From: Lewinellaceae bacterium
Lineage (GTDB): Bacteria; Bacteroidota; Bacteroidia; Chitinophagales; Saprospiraceae
Direction: 5' to 3'
DNA: 64,000 nt
Assembly (NCBI GenBank): GCA_016716135.1
Contig: JADJWX010000005.1
Span: forward strand, 372,001 to 436,000
Part shown: positions 44,345 to 52,813 of the stretch, in pieces
Position numbering within the stretch: the stretch's first letter is position 1
Layout of the letters: every line of letters begins with the position of its first letter
The notes under the pieces: model-generated
The model's database searches: none
The model's input: only the letters and a program-made list of their open reading frames with translations
Told to the model about the DNA's origin: nothing
Made by a program: the position numbers and the translations under genes

Positions 44345-44818
44345 TTATTTGAAAATTTCGCCCAGGGGCACCTCGATCTCCAGGGTCTTGTCTTTTAGCA
44401 AATCCTGACGGGTGTACACGTCGTACTCTTCCGGGGAGTAAAACACATAAATAGAGAGCAAATCGGGCAAAACCAGCCAGTAGGACTGCACCCCGGCTTT
44501 GAAGTATTCGCCGCGTTTGACCATGAGGTCGGTCATACTTTGCTGGGGTGATAATATTTCGATGACGCTAAGCGGTACTTCGGTCATCCGCACCTCGTCG
44601 GCGCCGGGGGTGAATTCGACGGAGGCGTAAATTGCCAGGTCGGGTACGCGGTCGTGTTCGGGTAGGTCAAGGTTGATTTCGGGGAGCATCCTGAATTTTG
44701 ATGCATATTTTGGCTGGATCGCCAATAGCAAATTAGCTTGGATAATAGCATGGTTTTTACTCGGCAAAGGTTTTCCGCGTTCTATTTCGTAGGAAGATGG
44801 TGCGAAGGTCGAATCCAT
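44345..44818 (-). CDS. Uma2-family (DUF820) endonuclease-like protein
   Basis: A 157-residue protein of the Uma2 group, which has a restriction-endonuclease-like fold. Diagnostic segments are an early HAIIQANLLLAIQPKYA, EINLDLPEHDRVPDLAIYAS (the PD motif), VPLSVIEILSPQQSM (the E-I-L-SP motif with a Glu) and KRGEYFKAGVQSYWLVLP. Function is unknown; the family is expanded in cyanobacteria and common in Bacteroidota, often near mobile or regulatory genes. It ends 18 bp from the convergent CHAT gene and stands alone. Confidence 0.85.
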   Translation of the reverse strand: MDSTFAPSSYEIERGKPLPSKNHAIIQANLLLAIQPKYASKFRMLPEINLDLPEHDRVPDLAIYASVEFTPGADEVRMTEVPLSVIEILSPQQSMTDLMVKRGEYFKAGVQSYWLVLPDLLSIYVFYSPEEYDVYTRQDLLKDKTLEIEVPLGEIFK

Positions 44819-44891
44819 GTTGTGTTATATTTTTTTCGAAAATAAGGGATTTCACCAAAATACGTGCCCGAACAGCGAATATAAAAGTCCC

Positions 44892-46265
44892 TTACCGCCG
44901 CCCAAACCGCACCCGCGGATCGGCCCAGGCATACAGCAAATCGGCCAGCAAGGTGCCGAGGATCGTCACCACCGACACAAACATGACCATGGCGAACAGC
45001 ACGGCGTAGTCGTTGTTGGCAAAGGCTGATTCCATTTTGGTGCCCATACCGGGGAAATCAAACAGGTATTCCACCACCAGCGAGCCGCTGAAAATGGCCG
45101 GAAAAAAACTCGCAAACACCGTGATGATGGGAAAGAGCGCGTTGCGAAAGGCATGCCGCCAAAACACCAATCGCTCGCTCAGCCCCTTGGCGCGGGCCGT
45201 GCGGATGTAGTCCTGTTGAATGACCTCCAGAATTCCACCGCGCATTTGCATGGCCAGGATAGCCAGGGCGTGCAGTGTGAGCGTGAGTACGGGCAGGATA
45301 AATTTTTCGAGGTTATCCAGCGTCCAGTGCCCGAAGGACTTGCCGCTCATCAGCCAGGGTTCGGCATTGAGCCCGTTGATCCAACCCAGGCCGATATCGG
45401 GGCGCGACAGGAGCAGAATGAGCAGGCTGCCCAGCCAGATGACTGGCATGGCGTACAAAAACAGCAACCCGGTGCGCAACCACCGGTCGGCGCGTTGCCG
45501 GTAATGCCGGGCCATAAACACGCCGAGCGGCACCCCGATCAGGTAGGCCAGCAGCATGGCCATGCCATTGAGCAGCAGCGTGACCAGCAGACGCGGGCGC
45601 AGCTCAACGAGCAGCGGGTTGCCGGTCACAATGGATTTTCCCGGATTGCCCGTCAGAAAGCCGCTGAGCCATTTGTGGTACTGGTTGTCCAGGCCATGCC
45701 AATGCAGCGCGGGAATCAACAACTTCCAGCGTTGCGGCGTCGCTTTGATAGCCAAATAGTATTGGCGGATGGTGGACAAGCTCGTTTGGAGTACCGCTTT
45801 TTTTTCAGCCAGGCTAACGGTGTCGATATGCTGCTGCGCCAACGCGATCTGGTAGGGAATTTGGTCCAGGTTTTTTATGAACCGCAGTTGGGTCAATTGA
45901 CTAAACACCTGCCCGGAAACTTGTTTCAATACCGGATCCAGATCGGTTGTGATTGCCTGCCAGTAACGGCTGGTGGCGGCCCAGTTGCCGCTTTGATTGG
46001 TCAGTTGGACCAGTCGATCGCGAACTTCCAGCGGAAAGATCCGGTGCAGTGTGTCGGGCACGGCACAATTGGTTAGCGACAGGTAAAACAAGGGTTTGTT
46101 CAAGCCGAGGTCGTGCACTTTTACCCGGTAGGCCGACGGGTTGAGCGCGTAGTCAATTTGCACCGGGTCGGCATCGGAGTACCGGCTCAGGGCAAAGGTT
46201 GCCAGCGAGATGATCAGCAAGGTTGGTATGGCCAACAATATCCGGCGTGTCAGGTAAGACAGCAT
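44892..46265 (-). CDS. ABC transporter permease (dipeptide/oligopeptide DppB type)
   Basis: A 457-residue inner-membrane permease. It opens with YLTRRILLAIPTLLIISLAT (typical first helix of the DppB/OppB family), has a long periplasmic loop (residues about 35-200), and then helices and the EAA-type coupling loop (GILEVIQQDYIRTARAKGLS) of binding-protein-dependent permeases. The C-terminus keeps VEYLFDFPGMG and LADLLYAWADPRVRFG. The loop between helices 1 and 2 is longer than in canonical DppB. It is downstream of the MBL-hydrolase gene (9-bp gap). The second permease, ATPase and binding protein are not in the window. Confidence 0.9.
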   Translation of the reverse strand: MLSYLTRRILLAIPTLLIISLATFALSRYSDADPVQIDYALNPSAYRVKVHDLGLNKPLFYLSLTNCAVPDTLHRIFPLEVRDRLVQLTNQSGNWAATSRYWQAITTDLDPVLKQVSGQVFSQLTQLRFIKNLDQIPYQIALAQQHIDTVSLAEKKAVLQTSLSTIRQYYLAIKATPQRWKLLIPALHWHGLDNQYHKWLSGFLTGNPGKSIVTGNPLLVELRPRLLVTLLLNGMAMLLAYLIGVPLGVFMARHYRQRADRWLRTGLLFLYAMPVIWLGSLLILLLSRPDIGLGWINGLNAEPWLMSGKSFGHWTLDNLEKFILPVLTLTLHALAILAMQMRGGILEVIQQDYIRTARAKGLSERLVFWRHAFRNALFPIITVFASFFPAIFSGSLVVEYLFDFPGMGTKMESAFANNDYAVLFAMVMFVSVVTILGTLLADLLYAWADPRVRFGRR

Positions 46266-46273
46266 GCGCGTGC

Positions 46274-46912
46274 TTATAAAAACGGATTGTACTCCATTTC
46301 ATGGCGAATGGTGGTTTCGGGGCCATGGCCGGGATACACCAGTGTTTCACCGGGCAGGGTGAACAGCTGGGTTCGGATGCTTTCGAGTAGTTGGTTGTGA
46401 TTGCCGCCCGGCAGGTCTGTGCGGCCGATACTTTCCAAAAATAATACGTCGCCGGCAATTAAAAACTCCGCGTCGTGGCAATAAAAAGACAAACTGGCCG
46501 GCGAGTGCCCGGGGGTGAACAGTATTTCCAGTTTGGTATTGCCGAATTTGAGTTGCGTACCGGGCTCCAGAAAATGCTTCGGCATCGGCGAAGGTTCCAC
46601 ATCCGGAATGCCGTATAGCATGCAGGTCGCCGGGTAACGTTCGAGTAAAGGCAGTTCGCCCCGGTGCAACTCCGGCAGCAGCGACCAGGTTTTGCACACA
46701 AAGTTATTTCCAAAAACGTGGTCAAGATGGCAATGTGTATTGATCAGGCGGACAACCTCCAATTGGTTCGTTTCAACAAAGTCCTGCAACGTCCTGCGCT
46801 CCGCCGCAGTGTAGCAGCCGGGATCGAAAATGACGCATTGCCCGCTATCGTCGTACACGATGTAGGTATTTTCAGCGAAAGGGTTGAATTCGAAAACCTG
46901 TACCTGGGTCAT
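46274..46912 (-). CDS. MBL-fold metallo-hydrolase (glyoxalase II-like)
   Basis: A 212-residue cytosolic hydrolase of the metallo-beta-lactamase fold. Metal-binding motifs are TYIVYDDSGQCVIFDPGCY, the HxHxDH site in NTHCHLDHVFGNN, TPGHSPASLSFYCH, a central IAGDVLF, and the final histidine in VYPGHGPETTIRHEME. This matches hydroxyacylglutathione-hydrolase-like enzymes of Bacteroidota (substrate unknown). The ATG at 46912 (MTQVQVFEFNPFAENTYIV) gives the standard N-terminus; the longer frame is spurious. It heads a two-gene unit with the permease. Confidence 0.9.
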   Translation of the reverse strand: MTQVQVFEFNPFAENTYIVYDDSGQCVIFDPGCYTAAERRTLQDFVETNQLEVVRLINTHCHLDHVFGNNFVCKTWSLLPELHRGELPLLERYPATCMLYGIPDVEPSPMPKHFLEPGTQLKFGNTKLEILFTPGHSPASLSFYCHDAEFLIAGDVLFLESIGRTDLPGGNHNQLLESIRTQLFTLPGETLVYPGHGPETTIRHEMEYNPFL

Positions 46913-46956
46913 TGTACGGCAATGATACGCAATTTGATCATGCACCCGGCAAGGGC

Positions 46957-46993
46957 ACAAAAAAAATACCCCTCCAGGCGAACCTGAAGGGGG
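46957..46993 (-). terminator. Terminator of the Kazal/PKD cargo gene
   Basis: Arms CCCCTCCAGG (46969-46978) and CCTGAAGGGG (46983-46992) pair with one mismatch around CGAA, followed on the minus strand by ATTTTTTTT. It lies 28 bp beyond the stop at 47021. Confidence 0.85.
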
Positions 46994-47020
46994 CTTCATA
47001 CAATAGAGTTGGTTATGTTG

Positions 47021-49369
47021 CTATAATTTAATCATACGTTTCTCTACAATTCCCTGGGCCGTTTGGATGCGTAAAAAATACACGCCGGCAGCCCAGCTGT
47101 GTGTATCAAACCGGGTGGTATGGTTCCCGGTCGGTTTGTGCGATTCGACCAGCCGGCCAAACGCGTCGAATACATCTACATGCCGGAGCAGCAATTTCCC
47201 GACTGAAAGCCAGGCTTCTCCGGAAGCCGGATTGGGAAACACAAGGGTCTGGCGTTGCAGGATGTCTTGTTTTGTGGTGCTGGTTTCGATTAAATTCAAC
47301 CAGACGGTATCCTGAACAATGCCTTCAAGTTCTACCGGATTGCCGGCCGCATCTACGCCCCGAAGGCCAACAACAGGCACGAAGAAAGGAACCTTTGCGG
47401 TACCCGAGCGCTCGATGACATCGATAATGATGATGAAGTCGGTGGTAAAATTTACTTTCCCGATGCGGCCGTGCCCCGTAGTTGGCAATCCGGATTTTAG
47501 GCTAAGCCCAACATCAAATTGCCGGCGGTCGGCATTGTCTTTTGGCAGCACCAACAGCTCGGTGGCTGCACCTAAAAAAGACCCGTCGCTGTAGTCGAGT
47601 TCAGGGTCATAATTTACGTATTCCGAATACGGGAGCGTAAAGGCCAGGCCATGCAACCCGGAAACCGGATTGTTGGCATCCCCAACCATAATTTCACCGC
47701 TGATTTGCAGGGGCGTCGCGTCGCTGGGATCGACATCGAGCGTGTCGGCGGCAAACTGCACCCAGACCTTCGGGGCCGCGGTGTTGGCCGCTGTCGGGGC
47801 AGGATCGATCGGTGTATAATGCTGCTCGATGGCATTGCGATCAAACACGTTGATCTCGCCGTTGCCATCGCTGTCAATATGTTTGAAATTAACACCGGTG
47901 CTGGTGTTGCGGTCCCAGTTTGGGGCAAACTGTGGCGTCCAGGCTGTCGTGGCAAAAGGCCGGGGAACACCGGTGGTGCCAAAGCCCAGACCCAGGTTCA
48001 GCAGGTCGTACGCATTGGCTTTGCCATCGCCGTTCAAGTCACCCGGATAAACATAATCTGTCGTGGAAGGCAGTTTATCCGTTGTCTGGCTGAAAATATT
48101 GGTAACCAGCAGTTTTGTTACCGAGGATACACAGGTGTTGTCTTTCCAAACGCTGAGATTCGTCCGGTACACGCCGCCCGACGGGTAATAGTGTTCGATA
48201 ATCGAGTCGCCCGGGCCGCCCCGCCAAATCGGGCTGCCATCGCCAAAATCCAATTGCATTGCGGTATAATCGCCTCCGGATAAGTTTCGAAAGCGCACGG
48301 TGTAGCCAGCGGCGGGATTACCGGAAATAATGTCAAAGTCCAGGTCGCTACCGCAGCTTCCTGCCGACGGCGTGCCACACTCGCCGGTCCACCATTTGGT
48401 AACGCCGGCAGCCATGGCGGCACATTCGTTGGCGTAGGTGATCCCGTTACAAGCGCAAACCGGCGCAAAAAACGAAGGACAAACGGCCTGCGGATTTACC
48501 AGGTTGGTATTGGTGCAGGCAGGACTGGAAACCGTAATTACCTGGCAACGGGTGGTGGTGCAAACGCCGTTGTTGTTGGGATTGGCTATGTTGTATTGAG
48601 CACAAATGTAGTAGGTGCCTTCGCCGGGAAGAATGGCTGTAAAATCTGCCGTTTGGGCCAGAATGGTATTGTTTCGGTTGTCAAACCACTGGATCGATTT
48701 CAGGGTGCCCGGGTTCTGAACCACCGGGATGAGCTTGCCCGAAAGTTTGGTGCCGACGGCTGTAACCTCGACGTCATAGCCGCACCAGTTCGGGTTTTGA
48801 TCACTCACAAAAATGGTCCGGCATTTTTGGGTAGCACAACCAAAAACATCGGTTACTTTCAGACAAACGGTGTAGTACCCTTCCCCGGAAAAAGTATGTT
48901 GCACGGAGCGCCCGGTCGAGGTTGAACCGTCGCCAAAGGTCCAGGTACAATTCTGAATACTGGGATCAAAAACATCGGCGACAAAGGAAAGCCGGTAAGC
49001 ATTTTGCGCATTGACGGCATAGCCAAAATCGGCAATGCAGGGCAAGGTATCGGAAACACAGGTGAGCGCTACGGTGGGCAGGCCATCGTTTGAGCACCAG
49101 GCCGGTAAGTTTGTTGCCTGCGCGGCAAAGCGGATCGTTTCACCACCCATCAGGTTATCGATACCGGATACGGCGCGAAACAGTTCGCCGCTTTTCAGGT
49201 CGATGATTTTTGCGCCGCAACCCGGGTGTATGCTTGCCACCCATCCTACGCGATTACACTGGGCCTGTAGTTGAATGCTGCAAAGCACCAACAAAAGCCC
49301 CATACCTGCGCGGCAGAGCCGGCGTTGGGCGGCGAAAATCGGTGACTTGATGTGTAGCAGTTGGTGCAT
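47021..49369 (-). CDS. T9SS cargo protein with PKD, Kazal-like and dockerin-like domains
   Basis: A 782-residue exported protein. Leader GMGLLLVLCSIQLQAQ; PKD domain at about 125-190 (CTWTFGDGSTSTGRSVQHTF); an Ig-like unit; then a Kazal-type proteinase-inhibitor-like module at about 294-331 (CPSFFAPVCACNGITYANEC...); a second PKD (QLDFGDGSPIWRGG); two calcium-binding dockerin-like loops (GDLNGDGKANAYDLLNL and DSDGNGEINVFDRNAI) at about 443-515; a cohesin-like beta sandwich (about 535-690); and a C-terminal T9SS type A sorting domain (VFPNPASGEAWLSVGKLLLR, AAGVYFLRIQTAQG). The combination dockerin plus cohesin in one chain is seen in Bacteroidota cargo. Biological role unknown. Confidence 0.9.
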   Translation of the reverse strand: MHQLLHIKSPIFAAQRRLCRAGMGLLLVLCSIQLQAQCNRVGWVASIHPGCGAKIIDLKSGELFRAVSGIDNLMGGETIRFAAQATNLPAWCSNDGLPTVALTCVSDTLPCIADFGYAVNAQNAYRLSFVADVFDPSIQNCTWTFGDGSTSTGRSVQHTFSGEGYYTVCLKVTDVFGCATQKCRTIFVSDQNPNWCGYDVEVTAVGTKLSGKLIPVVQNPGTLKSIQWFDNRNNTILAQTADFTAILPGEGTYYICAQYNIANPNNNGVCTTTRCQVITVSSPACTNTNLVNPQAVCPSFFAPVCACNGITYANECAAMAAGVTKWWTGECGTPSAGSCGSDLDFDIISGNPAAGYTVRFRNLSGGDYTAMQLDFGDGSPIWRGGPGDSIIEHYYPSGGVYRTNLSVWKDNTCVSSVTKLLVTNIFSQTTDKLPSTTDYVYPGDLNGDGKANAYDLLNLGLGFGTTGVPRPFATTAWTPQFAPNWDRNTSTGVNFKHIDSDGNGEINVFDRNAIEQHYTPIDPAPTAANTAAPKVWVQFAADTLDVDPSDATPLQISGEIMVGDANNPVSGLHGLAFTLPYSEYVNYDPELDYSDGSFLGAATELLVLPKDNADRRQFDVGLSLKSGLPTTGHGRIGKVNFTTDFIIIIDVIERSGTAKVPFFVPVVGLRGVDAAGNPVELEGIVQDTVWLNLIETSTTKQDILQRQTLVFPNPASGEAWLSVGKLLLRHVDVFDAFGRLVESHKPTGNHTTRFDTHSWAAGVYFLRIQTAQGIVEKRMIKL

Positions 49370-49565
49370 AAGCGATCAGAAAATGGCAACCGGGCCCTTT
49401 TTTACTTTACAAAGGTTAGAATTTGCCTGCGCAATTCAAAGTACATTTTTTATAACTTGCCGGAGAAAAAAATGTTGATGACATTTGTTAAAAAACTGAT
49501 AATCAAAAATTTAATATTTCCTGACTAGTGGGCTTGCCTGCTTAGGAATCTACGCCAACTCCTCC

Positions 49566-51008
49566 ATGTTCAGCGACAAGCTGCTATCCCTGCTGCAAAC
49601 CTTTTCCAAGTACGACCTGAACCGGTTCAGGAAATTTCTGCTATCGCCATATTTTAATGATCAGGAGGATGTCACACGCCTTTTTGAACTGGTCAATGAG
49701 GCCATTCGCAGCGGCGACGCCGCTGTGGCGGCCCTGGAAAAAGCCGTTGTCTGGAAGGCCTTGTTTCCCAAACAGCCGTTCGACGATGCCCAACTCCGCC
49801 GCCTGGCTTCGGATCTGACCCGCCTTGCCCAGCGGTTTTTAATTGAAGAATTGCGCCAGCTGGACCCCTTGACCGAAGCGCTGGATTTGCAAAAAGCGCT
49901 TGAAAAGTACGATTTGCAAAAACACCTGGCCGGCGCCGAACGGCAAATTGAAAAACTGCTCGATAAAAGCCAGGGCAAGTCTACCGATTACTATTTTGTT
50001 CAATTCCGCCAGCACTGGAATATTTTCAACCGGGCTTCCAAAATGGTGGCAACAGCCGGGTACACCGATAAACTGGTAACCGCCGATTTTTACCTGGAAT
50101 GTTTTTACCTCGCACAAAAACTCAAACTGTACATCGCCTGGTTGCTCTATCGCGGTTTTCGGGTAACCGAACGCGAAGTGCCCGTCGTGCCGGGCTTCTG
50201 GGATTACCTCGAAGATGATCGCTTCCGGGAAGTTCCGTTGATCCGGATTTACCGGACGGTTATTATCAGTTTTACCGAGTCGGAAAATGAGGCGCATTTT
50301 GAAAATCTCCTGCAAATTCTCGACGATTTTGCCGATGAACTTACCCAGGCCGATCTGCGGGAATGTTTTTACATCGCCCAGAATTACTGCGCCCTGAAGA
50401 TCAACCAGGGAAAAACTGCCTACTACTACCGCTACTTCGGACTTATCAAAAAAATGGTCGATCTGGATATTCTGGTCGAAGACGGGCAATTGCCCGAAGC
50501 GGTTTTCAAAAATTTTATCACGGTTAGCCTGGGCGCCGGGGAGTACGACTGGACGGAGCGTTTTATCCAGCATTACGCCGGGTACCTGCCCGCCAGCATT
50601 CGCGAAAATGCCCGGTTGTTCAACCTGGCCTACGTTTATTTTTATAAGAAAAATTATGAGAAGGTAATTGAGCACCTCCGCGATGTGGAGTACAGCGATG
50701 TTGTGTATGCCCTTGGCGCCAAATCGATGTTGCTGCGCACCTACTACGAACAAGGCGAATACCTCGCCCTGGATTCGCTGATGGATAGTTTCCGCATCTT
50801 CCTGCGCCGCAACAAGGTGATCGCCAAAAACCTGAAGCGCGAATACATCAATTTCCTTAACCTGGTAAAAAAACTCACCACTATTACCGCCTCCGACAAA
50901 AAAGCCATCGCCGAACTGCGCCAGCGGGTGAGTGCTACCTCTTATTCCATGCCCAAAAACTGGTTGTTGAAAAAAATTGCCGAAATTGAAGGGGAGACTG
51001 GGGGGTAG
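49566..51008 (+). CDS. Conserved helical protein of unknown function
   Basis: A 480-residue soluble, largely helical protein with no signal peptide. It opens with LLSLLQTFSKYDLNRFRKFL and continues with many amphipathic helices (DLTRLAQRFLIEELRQLDPL, IRIYRTVIISFTESENEAHF). The latter half carries TPR-like helix pairs (FNLAYVYFYKKNYEKVIEHL). I recognise no named domain. Related proteins appear restricted to Saprospiria as far as I can recall. It stands alone between a divergent cargo gene and the multi-hairpin element. Confidence 0.7.
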   Translation: MFSDKLLSLLQTFSKYDLNRFRKFLLSPYFNDQEDVTRLFELVNEAIRSGDAAVAALEKAVVWKALFPKQPFDDAQLRRLASDLTRLAQRFLIEELRQLDPLTEALDLQKALEKYDLQKHLAGAERQIEKLLDKSQGKSTDYYFVQFRQHWNIFNRASKMVATAGYTDKLVTADFYLECFYLAQKLKLYIAWLLYRGFRVTEREVPVVPGFWDYLEDDRFREVPLIRIYRTVIISFTESENEAHFENLLQILDDFADELTQADLRECFYIAQNYCALKINQGKTAYYYRYFGLIKKMVDLDILVEDGQLPEAVFKNFITVSLGAGEYDWTERFIQHYAGYLPASIRENARLFNLAYVYFYKKNYEKVIEHLRDVEYSDVVYALGAKSMLLRTYYEQGEYLALDSLMDSFRIFLRRNKVIAKNLKREYINFLNLVKKLTTITASDKKAIAELRQRVSATSYSMPKNWLLKKIAEIEGETGG

Positions 51009-51056
51009 TGACAGGGCAAACGCATCAAAAATGTTCAATAATTGCCTGATACCCAC

Positions 51057-51229
51057 AAAAAAAACGGCCCGGCGGGCCGGCATCTCGGTAGCAATTGTGA
51101 CCAGTCCTGTTTACCGTGGCCCAGCGGGCCACTATTGGGCATATAAAAATCGTGTAATACCGGCCCGCTGGGCCGGAAACTGCCAATCAGTGGGCCAAGT
51201 ACTACCGAGATGCCGCCCCATCCGGGGCG
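51057..51229 (-). ncRNA. Candidate structured RNA or palindromic repeat element (four hairpins within a long outer stem)
   Basis: Within 173 bp are: an outer 14-bp inverted repeat CGGCATCTCGGTAG (51078-51091) / CTACCGAGATGCCG (51202-51215); and inner stems GTGGCCC-AGC-GGGCCAC (51116-51132) and CCGGCCC-GCT-GGGCCGG (51160-51176), which share the core GGCCC-N3-GGGCC. At one end is CGGCCC-GGC-GGGCCG (51065-51079), followed on the minus strand by eight T (51064-51057), a terminator; at the other is CGCCCC/GGGGCG (51214-51229). Read on the minus strand this is a multibranched RNA closed by a terminator. No protein frame is supported. It could also be a REP/BIME-type repeat. It occupies most of the 360-bp gap 51009-51368. 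Confidence 0.5.
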
Positions 51230-51264
51230 ATTTTGATGCGTTTGCCCTGGGGGGAGTGATTTTT

Positions 51265-51303
51265 GGGTCATTATCAGGTCATTTGGGTCATTACCGGGTC
51301 ATT
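51265..51303 (+). repeat. Tandem 20-bp repeats containing GGTCATT, upstream of mtaB
   Basis: GGTCATT starts at 51266, 51277, 51286 and 51297, with spacing of 11, 9 and 11 bp. The arrangement is two copies of a 20-bp unit (GGGTCATTAYCRGGTCATT). It ends 14 bp ahead of a -7 box and could be an operator or activator site. Confidence 0.5.
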
Positions 51304-51317
51304 GGGGTAAAAAGCCA

Positions 51318-51325
51318 TATTTTTG
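51318..51325 (+). promoter_or_regulatory. TAnnTTTG box for mtaB
   Basis: TATTTTTG, 43 bp ahead of the mtaB ATG at 51369 and directly downstream of the GGTCATT repeats. Confidence 0.45.
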
Positions 51326-51368
51326 CAGGCATTTTATCCGCTGCCGCACTTCAATTACTCCATGTTCA

Positions 51369-52724
51369 ATGGCCACACCTCGTTCAGTTGCTTTTCATAC
51401 GCTTGGCTGTAAACTCAACTATTCGGAAACTTCCGCGCTGACGCGGCTGTTCGAAGACAACGGCTACTGGCCGGTACCGTTCGAACAGGGTGCGGACATT
51501 TTCGTGATAAATACCTGCTCGGTGACCGAACAGGCCGATAAAGAGTGCAAAAAAATCGTACGACGCGCCTTGCGCCGGCAGCCCGGGGCCTTTGTGGTAG
51601 TGACGGGCTGTTATGCCCAGCTGAAACCGGCAGAGATTGCGGAAATTCCCGGCGTTGACCTGGTGTTGGGCGCCGGCGAAAAATTTCGCATGCTGGAGTA
51701 CATCGACGATCTGTCCAAAGCCCCCGGAAAAGGCATGGTGCACGCCGGAGAAGTACGCGACGTCAATACCTTCAGCGCGTCGTTTTCTTTTGGCGACCGC
51801 ACCCGAACGTTTTTGAAGGTGCAGGATGGTTGCGATTACAAATGCGCCTTTTGCACCATCCCGATGGCACGGGGATCCAGCCGTTCGGATACGGTTGAAA
51901 ATGCAGTGGCTAATGCCCGGGATATTGCTGCGCAGGGCGCCCGGGAGATTGTTTTAACCGGAGTTAACCTGGGCGATTTTGGCAATGGAACCGCTGTGAT
52001 CGAAGGCGAACGCGCCAAAAAAGAAGCGTTGTTCATCGACCTGATCGAGGCGTTCGACCGGGAGGTGACCGAGCTGCCGCGCTTTCGCATCAGCAGCATC
52101 GAGCCCAATCTGCTGACCGAGGAAATTATCGCGTTTGTGGCTGAAAGTCGCGCTTTTATGCCCCATTTTCATGTGCCGTTGCAATCGGGCAATGACAAGC
52201 AGTTGCGCGATATGCGCCGCCGCTATCGCCGCGACTTGTATGCTGCGCGGGTGGCTGCCATCAAAAAACAGATGCCCCACGCCTGCATCGGCTGCGATGT
52301 GATCGTCGGTTTTCCGGGCGAATCGGAAGCCGACTTTTTGGAAACGTACCGTTTTTTACAAAATCTGGATATTTCCTACCTGCACGTTTTTACCTACTCC
52401 GAACGCGCCAATACCGTGGCGGCGGAGCTGCCCGATCCCGTGCCGGTGGAAGAGCGCCGCCGCCGAAACCAGGCCTTGCGCGGCCTGTCGGAAATGAAAC
52501 GCCGGGCTTTTTATCAGCAACATCTGGGTACCACACGGCCGGTGTTGTTTGAACAACATAAAAATCCGGAATTGATCAGCGGCTTCACCGACAACTACAT
52601 CAAAATTGAAATGCCGGCAACGCAGGGCGTTGTAAATTCAATTGCCCCGGTTTTACTTGAAAACCTGTCGACCGACGGCGAGGTCGTCCTGACCAGCTGT
52701 GAAATAATGAGCGGAAATTTTTAA
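51369..52724 (+). CDS. mtaB: tRNA (N6-L-threonylcarbamoyladenosine(37)-C2)-methylthiotransferase MtaB
   Basis: MtaB converts t6A37 to ms2t6A37 in tRNAs using two iron-sulfur clusters and radical SAM chemistry. The 451-residue protein has the UPF0004/MiaB N-terminal cluster site (TLGCKLNYSET, INTCSVTE, VVTGCYAQ), the radical SAM CxxxCxxC in GCDYKCAFCTIP, HFHVPLQSGNDKQLRDMRRR, CIGCDVIVGFPGE and a C-terminal TRAM-like region (RPVLFEQHKN...). The same enzyme family includes MiaB and RimO, but 'GCKLN' with the early ETSAL and DGCDYKC favours MtaB. It is preceded by the GGTCATT repeats and a promoter box. Confidence 0.92.
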   Translation: MATPRSVAFHTLGCKLNYSETSALTRLFEDNGYWPVPFEQGADIFVINTCSVTEQADKECKKIVRRALRRQPGAFVVVTGCYAQLKPAEIAEIPGVDLVLGAGEKFRMLEYIDDLSKAPGKGMVHAGEVRDVNTFSASFSFGDRTRTFLKVQDGCDYKCAFCTIPMARGSSRSDTVENAVANARDIAAQGAREIVLTGVNLGDFGNGTAVIEGERAKKEALFIDLIEAFDREVTELPRFRISSIEPNLLTEEIIAFVAESRAFMPHFHVPLQSGNDKQLRDMRRRYRRDLYAARVAAIKKQMPHACIGCDVIVGFPGESEADFLETYRFLQNLDISYLHVFTYSERANTVAAELPDPVPVEERRRRNQALRGLSEMKRRAFYQQHLGTTRPVLFEQHKNPELISGFTDNYIKIEMPATQGVVNSIAPVLLENLSTDGEVVLTSCEIMSGNF

Positions 52725-52780
52725 TCGGAAAAAATCGTCATTGAGCCTCTAAAACAACCTGCTAACGAAATGATGAACAC

Positions 52781-52810
52781 TCCGCACTCCGCATTCCGAA
52801 ATCCGCACTC
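52781..52810. repeat. Short imperfect tandem repeat TCCGCACTC / TCCGCATTC
   Basis: TCCGCACTCCGCATTCC followed by GAAATCCGCACTC, a run of near-identical 8-9-bp units between mtaB and folB. Low-complexity intergenic sequence of this kind recurs in many Bacteroidota genomes. No function is evident. Confidence 0.5.
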
Positions 52811-52813
52811 TTC

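Noticed and set aside
44345..44818. Uma2 gene as part of a mobile element or toxin system
   Set aside because: No partner antitoxin, integrase or inverted repeats nearby; it is a lone gene.
49839..51083. 414-residue frame antisense to the helical-protein gene
   Set aside because: Phe/Val/Gln-rich shadow without domains. The plus-strand frame starts right after a gap and has a coherent helical pattern.
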